Source: Pempheris klunzingeri (taxonomy: Eukaryota; Chordata; Actinopteri; Acropomatiformes; Pempheridae). Taken from it: a DNA stretch of 64,000 bases. A program made the translations under genes and the position numbers. The stretch lies in NCBI RefSeq assembly GCF_042242105.1, contig NC_092034.1:17121644-17185643 (forward strand), given 5' to 3'. Every line of letters begins with the position of its first letter. Within the stretch, counting starts at the first letter, position 1. Shown here piece by piece: positions 17,165 to 29,053 of this stretch. The notes below the pieces were generated by a model. The model worked only from the letters and a program-made list of their open reading frames with translations, did no database searches and had not been told where the DNA came from.

Positions 17165-18601
17165 GAGCAAATCACCTTCTTCAAAAGTCACACTCAAGAC
17201 AAACGCACACGTGTTCCATAAGCCTGTGGTGGGAGTGATGTCGTGGCTGACTGAAGCTGTAGCACACACCAGCACCAACTGACCACAGCAGCTCTCTGCT
17301 GTGAAGGACTAATGCCTATATGGGCTTCACCTTCCTGTCTGCACACAAACTGTTAGCTGCTGGGCAACGCATGTATAAGACACTGCCAACATGCTGAGTG
17401 AGTTTCTAACTCTTGGGTTTGCTAATGAAAGATGCAAAAGCCACGATTTTCATGTAAACACAACTGATGTTATAAATCCCAGTGTGCTGCTGTCGGTAGT
17501 GTAGAGAACACGGACGAACATCTGTGATAGCGCACCAGCCGTTCTCAGCTGATGTATTCACACTTTAATTTGGCTTTACTGTTTGCTGCCGTCTTTGTCA
17601 CATACTGGAATCACAATGAAAGGAAGAGGGGAAGGACCAACGAGCTGTCAGCCCATCACACGAGGGAACAGTAATGTCCCCTTAAAGGAATAACTGAAAG
17701 AAGCACAGTAGAGGAAGAGGTGGAGTTCAGGACAGTTTAAAGGGATATCTGTGGTGACTGTTGGTGGAAGTGCAGCTTCAGACAGTTGGAGCTTAACGAT
17801 ACAGAAGCCAAAGTTTGTCATTCAAGGTCATTTAACCCAAATAGAATGGACAGGGTCCCATATTGTCAAGGCACAGTATTTTTAAGCCTCGCACGACCAA
17901 ATCTGCATTTCGACAACGTCTTTCCCATCTCTACCATCCTTCCTGTATGACCTGAACGCAGCACATCACCAAGCCAAAGCTGGGGGGGGTTCTTCTTCAC
18001 CAAACAGCTGATGCGAGGATTTGTGTTTGATTACTTCTGTTCAGCGGACCTTAGCGGTCATTCTGGAAATCACAGTGAGATGTGTTATGAAGACTGTCAG
18101 TGTGTGAGTGAGACAGCATTTACATGATGTGGACAGAGCTGAGAAATCCTGCTCAGGCTTGTTAATATGAAGGACAGAGCAGAAGCTCCTCCTTCTGCTG
18201 TCAGTTACACATTGACTAGACTCCATGTCCTCCTCCTCCTTCATTAATTATTCAACTTCCACACAGGCTAAATGTATATTCGAGTACAATTGACTGAAAT
18301 GTAAATTGGAGTTGTGGTGTCATGATGTGTGTAGTATTTATGGAAAGGGAACTGTAGAAGTAACGCTCGCCTTTCCCTGAAAGGCATAATGGTTATTGTG
18401 TATACATAATATGATGTATAGATCAATACAGTATGCTCTCACTGTATGGAGGGCTGTAATATGCAAAATAAAGATTTTAATTTCCTTTGAAGTTCCTTTG
18501 ACAGAGGTTTGCTCAGATGTCAGAATACTGTTTATTGAGACTGATACCAATGTTCTTTAAACGAGTTATTGTACATGTAACATCAAATGAACCAAAATAA
18601 A
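17165..18601 (+). terminator. map4k2: map4k2 3'UTR and polyadenylation signals
   Basis: After the stop at 17162-17164 the next clear AATAAA hexamers are at 18467-18472 (followed by GATTTTAATTTCC) and 18596-18601 (followed by CTTTATTTTCC). A 3'UTR of roughly 1.3-1.45 kb is therefore plausible. No open coding sequence was recognised in it. Confidence 0.5.
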
Positions 18602-19120
18602 CTTTATTTTCCATTTCTGACCTGCAAAAAGAGCAGCTTACGTTTTTTTTGATTTTTATTACACCTGGGAATATCTCGATTACAAGCCTTTTTTAAATGT
18701 AGGCCTAATATTTACGGTGTAATATGCTTTGTGTCAAGCGTTTGGCTGCACAGCGGAGAGAGAGTTCCCAGCAGGCATGAAACCTCCTCTGAGGATCAAC
18801 GTTCAGAGTGAGCTTCTACACCGTTACAGCCAAGGCAGACTAAAACAGCAAGCTGTGGGCTCGACCAGTCAAGATGTCCGAATGCCAGCCAAAGGTGAAT
18901 GGATTCAGTCCTGGAGGAGTAGTTCAAAGAAGTTCCACTGGCGATCAATTATCAAGGTCAAATAGTTCGCCAGCTGCAAGTCACACAGAGGCAGCGACTT
19001 AATCAGGAAACAGAGAAGTGAAACCTGTGAGGTGTGTCCAAGATAATCTTCTTCAGTTGAGCAGTACATCAGAAAACAACAACAGAATAAAACTTGTGTG
19101 TTTTTCTGATTGTAAACGTG
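18602..19120. other. Intergenic, nothing recognised
   Basis: Contains short open stretches (for example 18729-18965) without a recognised motif or flanking splice structure. Confidence 0.5.
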
Positions 19121-19124
19121 TGGA

Positions 19125-19275
19125 TTTTATATTTATGTTTCTTGACTTGCAGTACTTCCTTTTTTTCTTATTTTCTCTCACTGTGTTTATTGTTATGCAC
19201 CAAAATACCAAGACAAATTCCTTGTGTGTGTAGACTTACTTGGCAATTAAGACGACTCTGATTCTGATCTGACTG
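19125..19275 (+). repeat. Fish retroposon tail (ends GACTCTGATTCTGATCTGA)
   Basis: Contains CTTGACTTGCAGTACTTCC, then 'AAGACAAATTCCTTGTGTGTGTAG' and ends 'TACTTGGCAATTAAGACGACTCTGATTCTGAT'. This ending is the common 3' terminus of fish retroposons (TGGC-AATAAA-GATTCTGATTC type). It is related to 9233-9290. Confidence 0.6.
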
Positions 19276-19725
19276 TGTCTTTGAATAACTGCACCTGCCT
19301 TTATTCAGCAGCGTAGAAGAAACCCTTGGTTAGGGTTATATTATGTACCACAGCAAACTGATAACATTTCAACTTAAATGAAAACACACCTGTTTTCACA
19401 TTCACAAGTGCATAAACCTCAACATAACACAGGAAGAATCCAGTCTATTAGTCTCATCCCTATTGTCAGTGCTATAGCTGCTGTTAGTATATTATACATA
19501 TAACTGAGGAATGAAATATATAAGATACAAAATACAGAGAACAAAAACAGTATTGGAACATAAAGGTAAATATTCAGACCCTGGACCTTTGTATCCTTTG
19601 TATGAAAAAACATAAAACATGAACTCTACTTTAAAATACCAGCAGGACATCCTTTATTCTTTATTTTTCATTAATATGAATTCCCAGCATCCACTGATAA
19701 GGTAGCAGCTGTTCTTCCTGGGGTC

Positions 19726-19754
<29 letters not shown>
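19726..19754. repeat. (CA)n microsatellite
   Basis: About 14 uninterrupted CA dinucleotides in intergenic sequence. Confidence 0.95.
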
Positions 19755-19757
<3 letters not shown>

Positions 19758-20199
19758 AACATGCAAAACAAGACATCACAGCTGTAAAAGAATCCCAGTA
19801 AGAACATGTCAAGAACAAATACAAGACAAATGAGAAGAGCCAAAAGAAACAAAACCAATAACTTCACAACACGTGACATTGAGCTCCTTCAGAGTTGATC
19901 AGGTTGAATGATTCCCCTCAGGGTTATTGTTAATGTGTTTTCTTAGTAGTCTTAAAATGTGCCTTACTGAGTACTTCAGTGACATTCTAATGGCTCTGTA
20001 CACACACATCTGCACACTGAATCTCTTTTTCTGTTTCACTAGATAACCCCTGGCAGCTTCTCTCTTCTACTGTAACTACATTTTGGTTGTGTATACTGTA
20101 AGAAATATTCCTACAGAAAATCACTGGATTGCATGCCAACCTGTCCTCCAATCTGAGCCATGAGAGACTGGCATGCATTCTTCCTGGACACAGTGCTGA

Positions 20200-20600
20200 G
20201 CTATTAGGGGTTCAGACAGATGTCTTTTGGCTGTGCCGGACGAGATGCGTGATATTCCTCGGGCCATTTTTTAGATAATGTGTTTCTCCCATGATAGCTG
20301 CCCATCTAGAGTAACACCAAGCTAATTTTGCCTCTTGAACCTGTTCAATATCCTTTGAGTGACAGGCACGGCTAATAAGCAATATTAGTGATGTGTCTGG
20401 CCCTGAGCAAAACAATTTTTGTTTTTGCTACTTGCAACACAAGTCTGTGCAGAACCCTGTAAAGATTTAGGGGAGGAAAAAGTCATTGAAAACACAGCCT
20501 CCATCCTATTGGATAAATACCTATTCATCTGATTGATTGCTGTAGGACTAAACCCATATGTGGCGAGTTTCATTAATAATAACCACAATATCAAGTGGCA
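20200..20600 (-). pseudogene. Decayed LINE reverse-transcriptase fragment
   Basis: On the minus strand the segment around 20490-20594 encodes LLLMKLATYGFSPTAINQ then YLSNR. This is the non-LTR reverse transcriptase word 'L..YG.s..a..w...YLsnR' that precedes the GVPQGS motif. Downstream (20212-20415) another frame carries a remnant resembling the region around the catalytic Asp-Asp box. Frame changes and stops show it is dead. The clade is not determined. Confidence 0.5.
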
Positions 20601-20684
20601 AATACATTGTGATATGCAGTGTAGTCCAGATAGGGTGCAAATAGAAAATGTGGGCTTTTTTTTTTGCTGTTTTTATAAGCCATT

Positions 20685-20937
20685 AATTATATTATATTAT
20701 ATTATATCATAGTACATTATATTATAGTATTTTATATTATATTATATTATATTATTTTATTTTATTTTATTTTATTTTATTTTATTTTATATCATATCAT
20801 ATCATATCATATCATATCATATCATATTATATTATATTATATTATATTATTTTATTTTATATCATATTATATTATATTATTTTATTTTATATCATATTAT
20901 ATTATATTATTTTATTTTATATCATATTATATTATAT
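20685..20937. repeat. Pentanucleotide satellite (ATATT / TTTTA / ATATC)
   Basis: About 250 bases of 5-bp periodic sequence in blocks. (ATTAT)n gives way to (TTTTA)n, then (ATATC)n, then mixed higher-order copies of 'TTTTATTTTATATCATATTATATTAT' repeated about four times (20846-20937). The sequence is therefore a tandem array with both 5-bp and roughly 35-bp periodicity. Confidence 0.9.
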
Positions 20938-21180
20938 GAACTTTTTAACTAGCCGGTTATATATTTGAGCATGTAAGTTGTATTAATTGTATGGTTATGA
21001 GTTGTATTTGTTTAGTGTTGTTTTCAATAAAAGCGTCTCTATAGAGAACATTATGATGTTGGTCGCCATATTTTCACATATTTCCGTCTAACAATAATAA
21101 TAAAGCCTGCCTCATACAGTGGGGAGTGAGGTGAAGGTCCGACTGCAGTACGTCCTGCCAGTCAGTGGGTGGCGGTAATG

Positions 21181-21272
21181 AAGCAGGAAGCAGAGGAGGC
21201 AGCAGCAGCAGCAGCAGCAGCGCCGCCATCTCACTTTCATTCATTGGTGTCGAGGCCTACAACGTTTCATAG
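21181..21272 (+). promoter_or_regulatory. rbm4: Probable first (noncoding) exon and promoter end of rbm4 copy A
   Basis: The sequence turns GC-rich, with a CAG run (21199-21220) followed by GCCGCCATC (21222-21230), a YY1-type element frequent in vertebrate first exons. A consensus donor AG|GTGGGT ends the exon at 21272. A 1.5-kb intron then leads to the acceptor just before the ATG at 22766. The structure is inferred from signals only. Confidence 0.5.
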
Positions 21273-22749
21273 GTGGGTTAGAGATTTTAAGGAGAAACGT
21301 GAGGTGAAATACAGTTTAGGCAGTTGGTGAAGCGTAGGTGTTCCTGTAGCGTTTTTCTACGCGTCCTTTTGGAGGGATACGGGCTGAATTAGTGGGCGAG
21401 CGCTAGCTAGCTAACATTAGCTTCCTGAATTCATAGGTCTCCATCAGCTAAATATTAGACCGCCATGACAGTGAAATAGGGATGACCACAGCGCCAACGC
21501 GCGCTGTTCACTGCTAGTTTTTGTTTCATAAGGAACGAGCCGTTCAGACTGTATGTACCGTTAAGCTAGGTTGTAGGTAATGTAACACAACATCGGTGCT
21601 ATTAGGCTAGCTAGCACGACTTGTTAGCTCTGTCTAGCTGACGTTACGTCAGCAAACGATGTGAAAATCAAACACACGAGCAAAACTTCACTTCTGATAG
21701 CAAGTTAACTTCAGTCCGTTTCATATTTTAACTCGCAGAGCTAGTCAACGGCGCACTGTGTGTGCTTCATGCTAGGCAGGATGTGGTTAGCCTACAGCTG
21801 CCAGGTGTGCCTCCCGCTGTAGCAGTGGAGAGAGCCGTCCAGCAGCAGCGGGGTAACGCACGTTCAAGACACGCATGACCCTGTGATTCACTGATGTGTT
21901 TCTCTGCATCATGTGTGCAGTATGTGCCAATGGGCGACACATCAATAAAGTCATCGTTCTGATCTAAAAAAGACAATGTGCATATAGCTGCACTGGAGGG
22001 CATGCATCAGACACAACAAACACTTTGACAGCAAGTGTTCCCATGACAAGGTCTCACACACTCAGCTACCGGAAACCTATGCAGTCTGATAAAACAGCCG
22101 ACAAATTCTGCTCCTCATGAACGCATTGATTCGACTGCCCTCCTCTACTCCTCGCATGAAACCTTCATTAGTTTAACTGGGAGGAATAAACCAGCCTCTA
22201 TACACAGAAGAGTTCAATAAAGAAAATATGCCATTGTGATCGGCTTTACTTTAGCTGATACGACCTATTAAAATGATCCTAAGGAGTATTTCTATAAATC
22301 TGAAAACAGTACTAAATGTTCCGAACAAAGGTAAGATTTGGTCTGAAGTCAACAAAACAAAAGCTGATCATTACATAAAACATGAGTGATAGCAGGTTCT
22401 AATGTGTTATCCTCCTGTCCTGTTTGTCAGGTCCGACCAGTTTAAACGAATGCAGTCTAATAGAGTAGTTGTGTAGTAAGTCCTCAATGACAGTTGATTC
22501 AACACGTCTCTGAAAGGGCTTTAACGCAAATCAAACACCAGAAGCTTCATGAAGGAGGACTCTCACGGGAATGTTGGGTTAGTCAGTTTAATCTAGGTGG
22601 ACGTGATAAACAGGACACTGAGTGGCTTCATTAATTGCACCATTTAACTGTTCCCTAACGTTGAAATGAGCCCTCCCTCTTAAGTAATGATTAATTACTG
22701 ATTGTGGTCATACAGTAGTAATTGAAATATTTTTCTAAATCTTATAGGA
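21273..22749. other. First intron of rbm4 copy A
   Basis: No coding motif seen. It carries several GCTAGC/GTTAGC words (21402-21422, 21603-21653), discussed in the findings. Confidence 0.45.
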
Positions 22750-22765
22750 TACACAGAACGTCATC

Positions 22766-24261
22766 ATGGTGAAAATTTTTATCGGTAACCTTGCCTGCAA
22801 TACCGCAGCTGAGGAGCTGCGTGAACTCTTTGAGAAGTATGGCAAAGTCACAGAATGTGATGTTGTCAAGAACTATGGCTTTGTACACATGAAAAACATG
22901 ACTGAAGCAGAGGAGGCCATTCGAAACCTCCACCAGTACCAGTTGAATGACTGGCGCATGAATGTGGAGATGAGCAAAGGGAGGCCAAAGTCCACTACCA
23001 AGCTGCATGTCAGCAACCTTGGCGAAGGGGTCTCCAGCGATGTTCTGAGGGCCAAGTTTGAAGACTTTGGCCCAGTGGTGGAGTGTGACATAGTGAAGGA
23101 CTACGCCTTTGTTCACATGGAGCGAATGGAGGATGCCATGGAAGCCATCAATAAGCTGGACAACACAGCCTTCAAAGGTGAACTCTTGGACAGGATAGAG
23201 CTAGTTGTCTTTGCTGTCTTCAGATACGAATTTGGGTTGTGTTCTGTCGCCATAGAGCTATTGTGACCAGTAAAATCAAGTCTGATATTAGGTTGGGCTG
23301 AAAGTAATCAAGTAAGTTTGCCGATGTCTCTTGTAAAACCAGTGGCAGTGTACTGGCCCAAAGATGCTGGCAGAAAACCTCCTGCACCTGGCACAGCAGG
23401 TTGTCTCACTTCGCTGAGTGAATGCCGGTCAAATGCATTTAACGTGTTTTATAGTCAGTAAGAGACTTTCCGTGTCAGAACCCCACGGTCTCATGCGTGT
23501 CTTCTCTCTCCTTACAAGGCAAGCCGATGAGCGTACAGCTGTCCACCAGTCGGCTTCGCACTGCCCCAGGAATGGGAGATCATACCGGCTGCTATGTCTG
23601 CGGGAAACATGGTCATTGGTCTAAAGACTGTCCACTCAGTCATAACGGTAGCCACGGTGATGGCACAAGAGGTCACAGCAGCTGGGCCCTCCCATGCGGT
23701 CCCCCAGGTTATGGCAGGGGCAGCTACGGGATGGCCTCACCTCCAGCAGCTGATTACTTTGGTGGCTCTGCGTACGATCAGGCTAGTTATGTCGGTGGAT
23801 TGCCGCCCCCCCCCTATAGGCTTGGCGGTTACAGCCCTGAGCTGGGGGACAGGTACGCCAGCAGGGCAGCAGGATCCTTTGCAGAGAGGTCTTCAGCTTA
23901 TGATCGTGACCATCTTTATGGCAGCGTTGACTATTATGAGAAGTACAGAGCTCTGCCTTATGGCTCAAGCTATTTTGAGGATCGTCGCATGTCCTATCCG
24001 CCCCCTCCTCCCCCACCCCCTTCTTCCCTGTCGTCCTCCAGTGTAGATCCATATGACCGTCGCCCACTGCCTCCATCTTCACTGGCGGGTGCAGCTGCCA
24101 CATTCTATGCACGAGACCGCAGCCCGATCAGACGAGTACCAGTCTCCTCGACAGGCTATGCCTTTGAGCGAACACGACTGTCACCAGTGTCAGCCTCCAG
24201 GAGCCCCTACGCTGCTCCACGACCCAGGGATCATTATGCACCACACTATGCGCCTTACTAA
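22766..24261 (+). CDS. rbm4: RBM4-like RNA-binding protein, copy A (two RRMs plus zinc knuckle)
   Basis: RNA-binding protein of the RBM4/Lark family, which controls alternative splicing and translation in nucleus and cytoplasm. Coding exons are 22766-23177 and 23519-24261, joined in phase 1, giving 384 residues. RRM1 starts MVKIFIGNL and RRM2 has TKLHVSNL and [21 protein letters not shown]. After the junction come [18 protein letters not shown] and a CCHC knuckle [14 protein letters not shown] (162-175). The tail is rich in Gly, Tyr, Ser and Pro with a poly-Pro run and the family signature [11 protein letters not shown]. The ATG follows an acceptor (TTATAG) 16 bases upstream. A donor GTGAGC lies 15 bases after the stop, so the 3'UTR is probably spliced. 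It is the first of two tandem paralogues. Whether it is rbm4.1 or rbm4.2 of zebrafish nomenclature cannot be decided. Confidence 0.95.
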
Positions 24262-25319
24262 AGCCATGGTGCCAAGGTGAGCAACATAGTAAACAGAATG
24301 ACAGTCTGTTAAAGTGGGCTATTTTACTGTTAGACCTTACTGGTCAGTGGGCACTGGGATCTCAAAATCGGTTGTAACTTGGATTTTTTCTAAGGTTTTT
24401 GACGTGGTCCTGTAGAGCTGTCCTGCGGGACAGTGGAGGATTAAACAGTTTCTGAAAAGGGAATGCTTTGCTCTTTCTCTAGGTCTGTTTGTGAACTGCA
24501 GGACTTTTCCTATGCCGTCATTTCTTCAATCTTCACGATTCCTTCAGTCTGCGTGACGTGCTGCAAAGCATATGAAATGCAGAATATAAGATCGGAAATT
24601 GGGTTGACACCTTCCAGGCACCTGAGACACCAGTTGCCTGCCGATGAATCTTCCTTTCAGTCTCATAACCTGTTTTCATTAAGGATGATTAGCAAACTGC
24701 ACTGTTTGACACTCACCATGTATAAAACAATAATTTGCTCTGCAGGTTTTCAGTTCAGCTTTTAGTCATGTCTTTTTTTCTTACCTGTTTTTTCCTCACT
24801 TGAAGAAGTTAAATAGTTAAATACAGCAAATGTTAATTGTCTGGCTTTAGTTTGTCATTTAGAAGAAAAGTTCTTGTTTTACCTTCCTTTTTGAAAGAGA
24901 TGAGGGTTCGCCCACACTGTATCAGTTGCTTGTAGTGCAGAAGAGTCTTACCGTGCTCATAGACACGTGACATGATCCGAGTCAGTCACGGATAAAGATA
25001 CATGTTTTTCTCCATGTCTCTGCAGGTATGCGTTAGTGTTCAGGTACGGCTAAAGCCCATAGCTTGCACTGAGAACATGCTTGGAAACGTGCTGTTTGGG
25101 TCTTGTGTTGACAAGTCTTTGCCGTCTGTAGTACATGAATGGAAGCAGTGACTGACACTACAGAAGGAAATAGAGAAATTAATTTGCATCCATACAACAT
25201 GACTGAGTGTTCGGATCAAGTCTCAAGCAAGGCAAGTGATGTTAAACATTCCAGCCCCTCATTCTTCCAATTTGAATGAAACATGAAGCAGACACCCAAC
25301 CAGGTGTTAGATGATGTGA

Positions 25320-25674
25320 AATAAAAGTTTCATTGACTGACACCAAACCAACAAGGCTGGCTCACATGCACCGTGTGACGCGTAGTAACATCCAAGCCCC
25401 TGTTTTCTTCCCACAACTGACAACGGAGAAGAACCCGTCATGCCAGTGATGGCAGTGTGGAACTGATAATCATTGTGTCCTTACAGCGCAGCATGAGCCG
25501 ACAGAGAAATGTGAGGAAGGACTCAGGGCCCCAGCTGTGTACATCATCAGGCACTGGTGTTCTGTAGGAGGTGCCTTTGTTTTGCATAAAGGTGACTTTG
25601 ATGCTTGTATTTTTAATACTAGCTGTAAAAGTATGAGCATACAGTAAAAATCTGAAATGACTATTTTTAATAAA
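25320..25674 (+). terminator. rbm4: Polyadenylation signals of rbm4 copy A
   Basis: AATAAA at 25320-25325 and 25669-25674, the latter in TTTTTAATAAAGCC. They lie 1.0-1.4 kb after the stop, agreeing with a long 3'UTR that is probably spliced after 24276. Confidence 0.5.
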
Positions 25675-26460
25675 GCCAAAAATATTTTAGTGACATGTTT
25701 GTGTGAGCTGTGTGTGATGGTGTAGTTGCAATAGAACTATTCAGTAACACCTAAAAAACAAAAGTTCTTTTATATATTTGTGCATGTACTTTCTTGGTCA
25801 TCACATTTTTTATATACTGTAAATATCTTTTTTGGAAAATCAGTTGAGACACGAGCCACAACCCAAGTCCACGTACTTGCTCACATTGATGCAAAAGTCC
25901 TAAATGTTGCCATGAAACAGCAGGTCTTGCTGCTGTGGCCTGGAGGTGAGTGCCCAGGTGAAGATTACTGCTCCTGCACAGGGGACAGAGGAGAAGTGTT
26001 TCTGTTCATCACCCTTCACTGTTACCCGCCTGGTTATCTGAGAAGAATGCTCTGTCTAACTAAAGTGCCTCCTGAAATTCGAGACCTCATCAGGATGGTT
26101 GGCACCAGTGGTTCTCCATCACGGTCAGGTGTCACATTCAGGGGGAGTCACTCGTGGTGGGTCGGTTCAGACAGGTCAGGCTACTTTTCTACTCGTGGCC
26201 GTTCAAAGGCTCCAGTTATACTGGGAAAGTGTTGGAAAATATACCCCAAGAGGTTTTTTTACATAATTTATCACACTGCACAACTCTACAAAATGCAAAT
26301 GTGTATATTATACGAGATTTTTTTTTCATCATGTACACAAATAAACATGAACTTCTTGTTAGTTCAACACCACCAAAAAAGTTTGTCACGACATCGCACA
26401 CTGGGTGTGTCTGAGCCGTCCACGGCGTTTAGCCTGTTTTCTCCCCGCTGGCTTCTTTCT
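25675..26460. other. Spacer between the rbm4 copies
   Basis: A 235-codon open frame runs through 25780-26487, but it has no recognised domain, no conserved splice context and biased low-complexity stretches. It ends within the GC-richer promoter zone of copy B. I treat it as a chance ORF. Confidence 0.5.
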
Positions 26461-26603
26461 GTCTGCGCTAACCGAGTTAGCTGTTAGCAGTTAGCCGTTA
26501 GCTGTTAGCCGTGGTGTTGGCCTGGTCACGAGCTGCTGGTCGGTGAGGCGGCAGACGTCATCTCATTCTCCGAGGGTCGCGAGGCACACAGCAGCTTTCA
26601 AAG
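26461..26603 (+). promoter_or_regulatory. rbm4: Probable promoter and noncoding first exon of rbm4 copy B
   Basis: GC-richer DNA opens with alternating GTTAGC/GTTAGCC words (26466-26510), then GCGGCAGACGTCATC with a CRE-like TGACGTCA variant. It ends at a consensus donor CAAAG|GTAACA (26603). By analogy with copy A, this exon would splice to the acceptor CCCTAG at 29035. Confidence 0.45.
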
Positions 26604-29035
26604 GTAACAACTCTGCCAGCACGACATGGACACAAACCAAAATGAGTCCTGGGCATCAACCTTAGCCATTGCGCTCCAGTTACTAACTTCAACCGTAGCG
26701 TTACCGAGGCCCGCAACAAATTGGGTTTCTGTGAACTGTATGGATACGCTATGCTAACATGAACACACTAGCTTGAGGCGTCCACCGTGTGTAGTGAAGG
26801 CTGTAGCCTCAAAGCGTGATGTTCTAACTTTTTATTACCGACTGAAACCTAACACACTGCTCTGTGCTCGGCCTCATGTTAGATTTGTCAGTGAGCTCGT
26901 CTCACGCTTCTCTGGGTCGCTGTGGTGTGCGACATGTGTGTGTCTGAAGTCATTCCCCAGTTGAAAACGTCGGGCCGCTGGTAGCAGCCAGACAGACACC
27001 CAGACTGCGCTGTGTTGATGAGACTAGCTACAGAGAAACAATTGGTGATGGGCATTGCTTTCGCATCGCTTTTTTTATTGTTACACCATCACCGCCAACT
27101 GCTGCAGAATGTCTCAATGAAGGTTTAACTTGTAATCCAATCAAAGAAACACGGCGACAGCGTTCGCCTGCTCCTCTGAGAGCCATGGAACATGCACGAG
27201 GGTGGCAGGGCTCAATCATTCAGGAAACACACCACAGGTTTTCTGCAAATAATCTACTGCATTGCAATGAATGTAGAATGCAGGAATATTGATAATGCGA
27301 ATGCCTCACGTTATTTGGAGATTTATAATGACCCCGTCCTGCCAAAGTGTTTTGAAGGGTGGAGGGAAAGTGGTCAGTAAGGAACAGTTCCAGACTTAGT
27401 GCCAAAGGTTTCTTGATGTGTGTAAGATAAGGCACAGAATCTACAGCATCTATCATTTACATAGTCCAGTGATGGTTAAAACATTTCTCAGAGCAAAGCT
27501 CTGTGGTTGCTGAAGTGTGTGTGTGTGTGTGTGTGGGGGGGGGGGGGCATTCCTCTTGTTTTTGGAGGTTATCACACCCCACTGTTGAGAAGAAGTCTTC
27601 CATGTAGTTATTAGTCCCTTAAATAAGACACATTTCTCCTATTGATCACACATATGATAATCAAACATAATATTGTGTGCAGATAAAGGACACAAGTTTC
27701 TCGAAGGATTCTCGTATTAGTGTGCAAACAAAAAGAAGAGAGGAAGAAGCGGGCAATCCTCACCTGCCACATTTGTTTCCACATACTTACCGACATCAGC
27801 TATAAATCAAATTTTCCCCGGTGATTTCAATTTGTTTTATGTGTTTAAAGGTAAACCTGGGTTCATACACAGCAGTGAAGCAAATGCACAAGATCTGTTA
27901 TTTAAGTGTCTCTGTGGAGTTTAATATGTGGTAAAAAAAATTAAGAATATGCAGAAGTTAGTCAAAATAAAAGATGGGAGTATCTTACCCTGGATCTGTG
28001 GTGGCTGTCCAGTTTAACACAGCGAGGTAGGAAGTTAGCTCCCCGTCGTTTCTAGGCACTGAATTGGAACACAATACAAAATGAGCTCAAATGCTGTATA
28101 TCTTCAGCATTTCTCTGCTGCAAATGCTAGTTATGTTTACCTATCGTAGGCTTGATGATGATGATGGAGGCCTGCTGCCTACTTATGAGGGAAACAGAAC
28201 ATTGCACATTTCCTAAATATATATACTAATGGAAACGGTCACATTCTGTGCTAGTGGCAGATGTGCACTGGCAGGTGTGTATATTGCTGTTATCAGTGGT
28301 AGCCTTTCTTAGTGTTGGTTAAAAGTTCTGAGTTCCTGTCACTGGGCTTCATGTCCTGATGTAAAAACTCTAACACACACACACACACAGAGGACATTCA
28401 GCATCCTCAGCTGTGCAGGAGGCCTGTTTATCACCACGAAGAACAAGCTTTCATCTGAATATCAGTAGAACTGATAGATTACTCTGAAATATGTTTCTCC
28501 CAAAAACCTCCCCCTCTTTTATGCATGACAAACTTAAAGGTGAGGAGTTCTGGAGGGGTGGCATGTGAGGCAGAGGAGAGACTTTTAAAGTACCCCAAAG
28601 ATGAAAATTTATTTATATTGCAATATATATCTCAGGAAACACAGATATCACAATGTCAGTTTTTTCCAGTGTCATGCAGCCCCGATGTACCTAACAGCAG
28701 CCTCTTGCCGATAGTGTCCTGTGTTATTGTTGAACACTCCCACTCAAATGTCTGCAGTGACCCTTGACCTGACCAGTTCACTGTGGATATGGTCATTTGC
28801 TAGTCGTTCTCTTTTGATCATCAATTGTTAGCAGGGCTTGTCACAGTACAAACTATGGTTCTGACTACCTCAGTGCAAGCTGCTGCAAAGCCTTGTGAAT
28901 GCATGGAAGTAAAGGCTCAAGTTTCCAAAATGATACTAAGGTTCACTTGAATTCAGGTTAAATCAACCAGTCAAAGTTCTGATGGATTTGATAGAACTGT
29001 GGTGCCTATAATCCTAATGTCTTCCTCTCCCCTAG
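26604..29035. other. First intron of rbm4 copy B
   Basis: 2.4 kb without coding motifs. It includes a (GT)n at 27516-27534 running into a 14-base G run (27534-27547), and a short (AC)n at 28374-28389. Confidence 0.45.
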
Positions 29036-29053
29036 AGACGTGGACGCTCCACA

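Noticed and set aside
25780-26487. 235-codon + strand ORF between the rbm4 genes
   Set aside because: No recognised domain and no supporting splice or start context. It ends in a presumed promoter. Chance length is possible in this composition.
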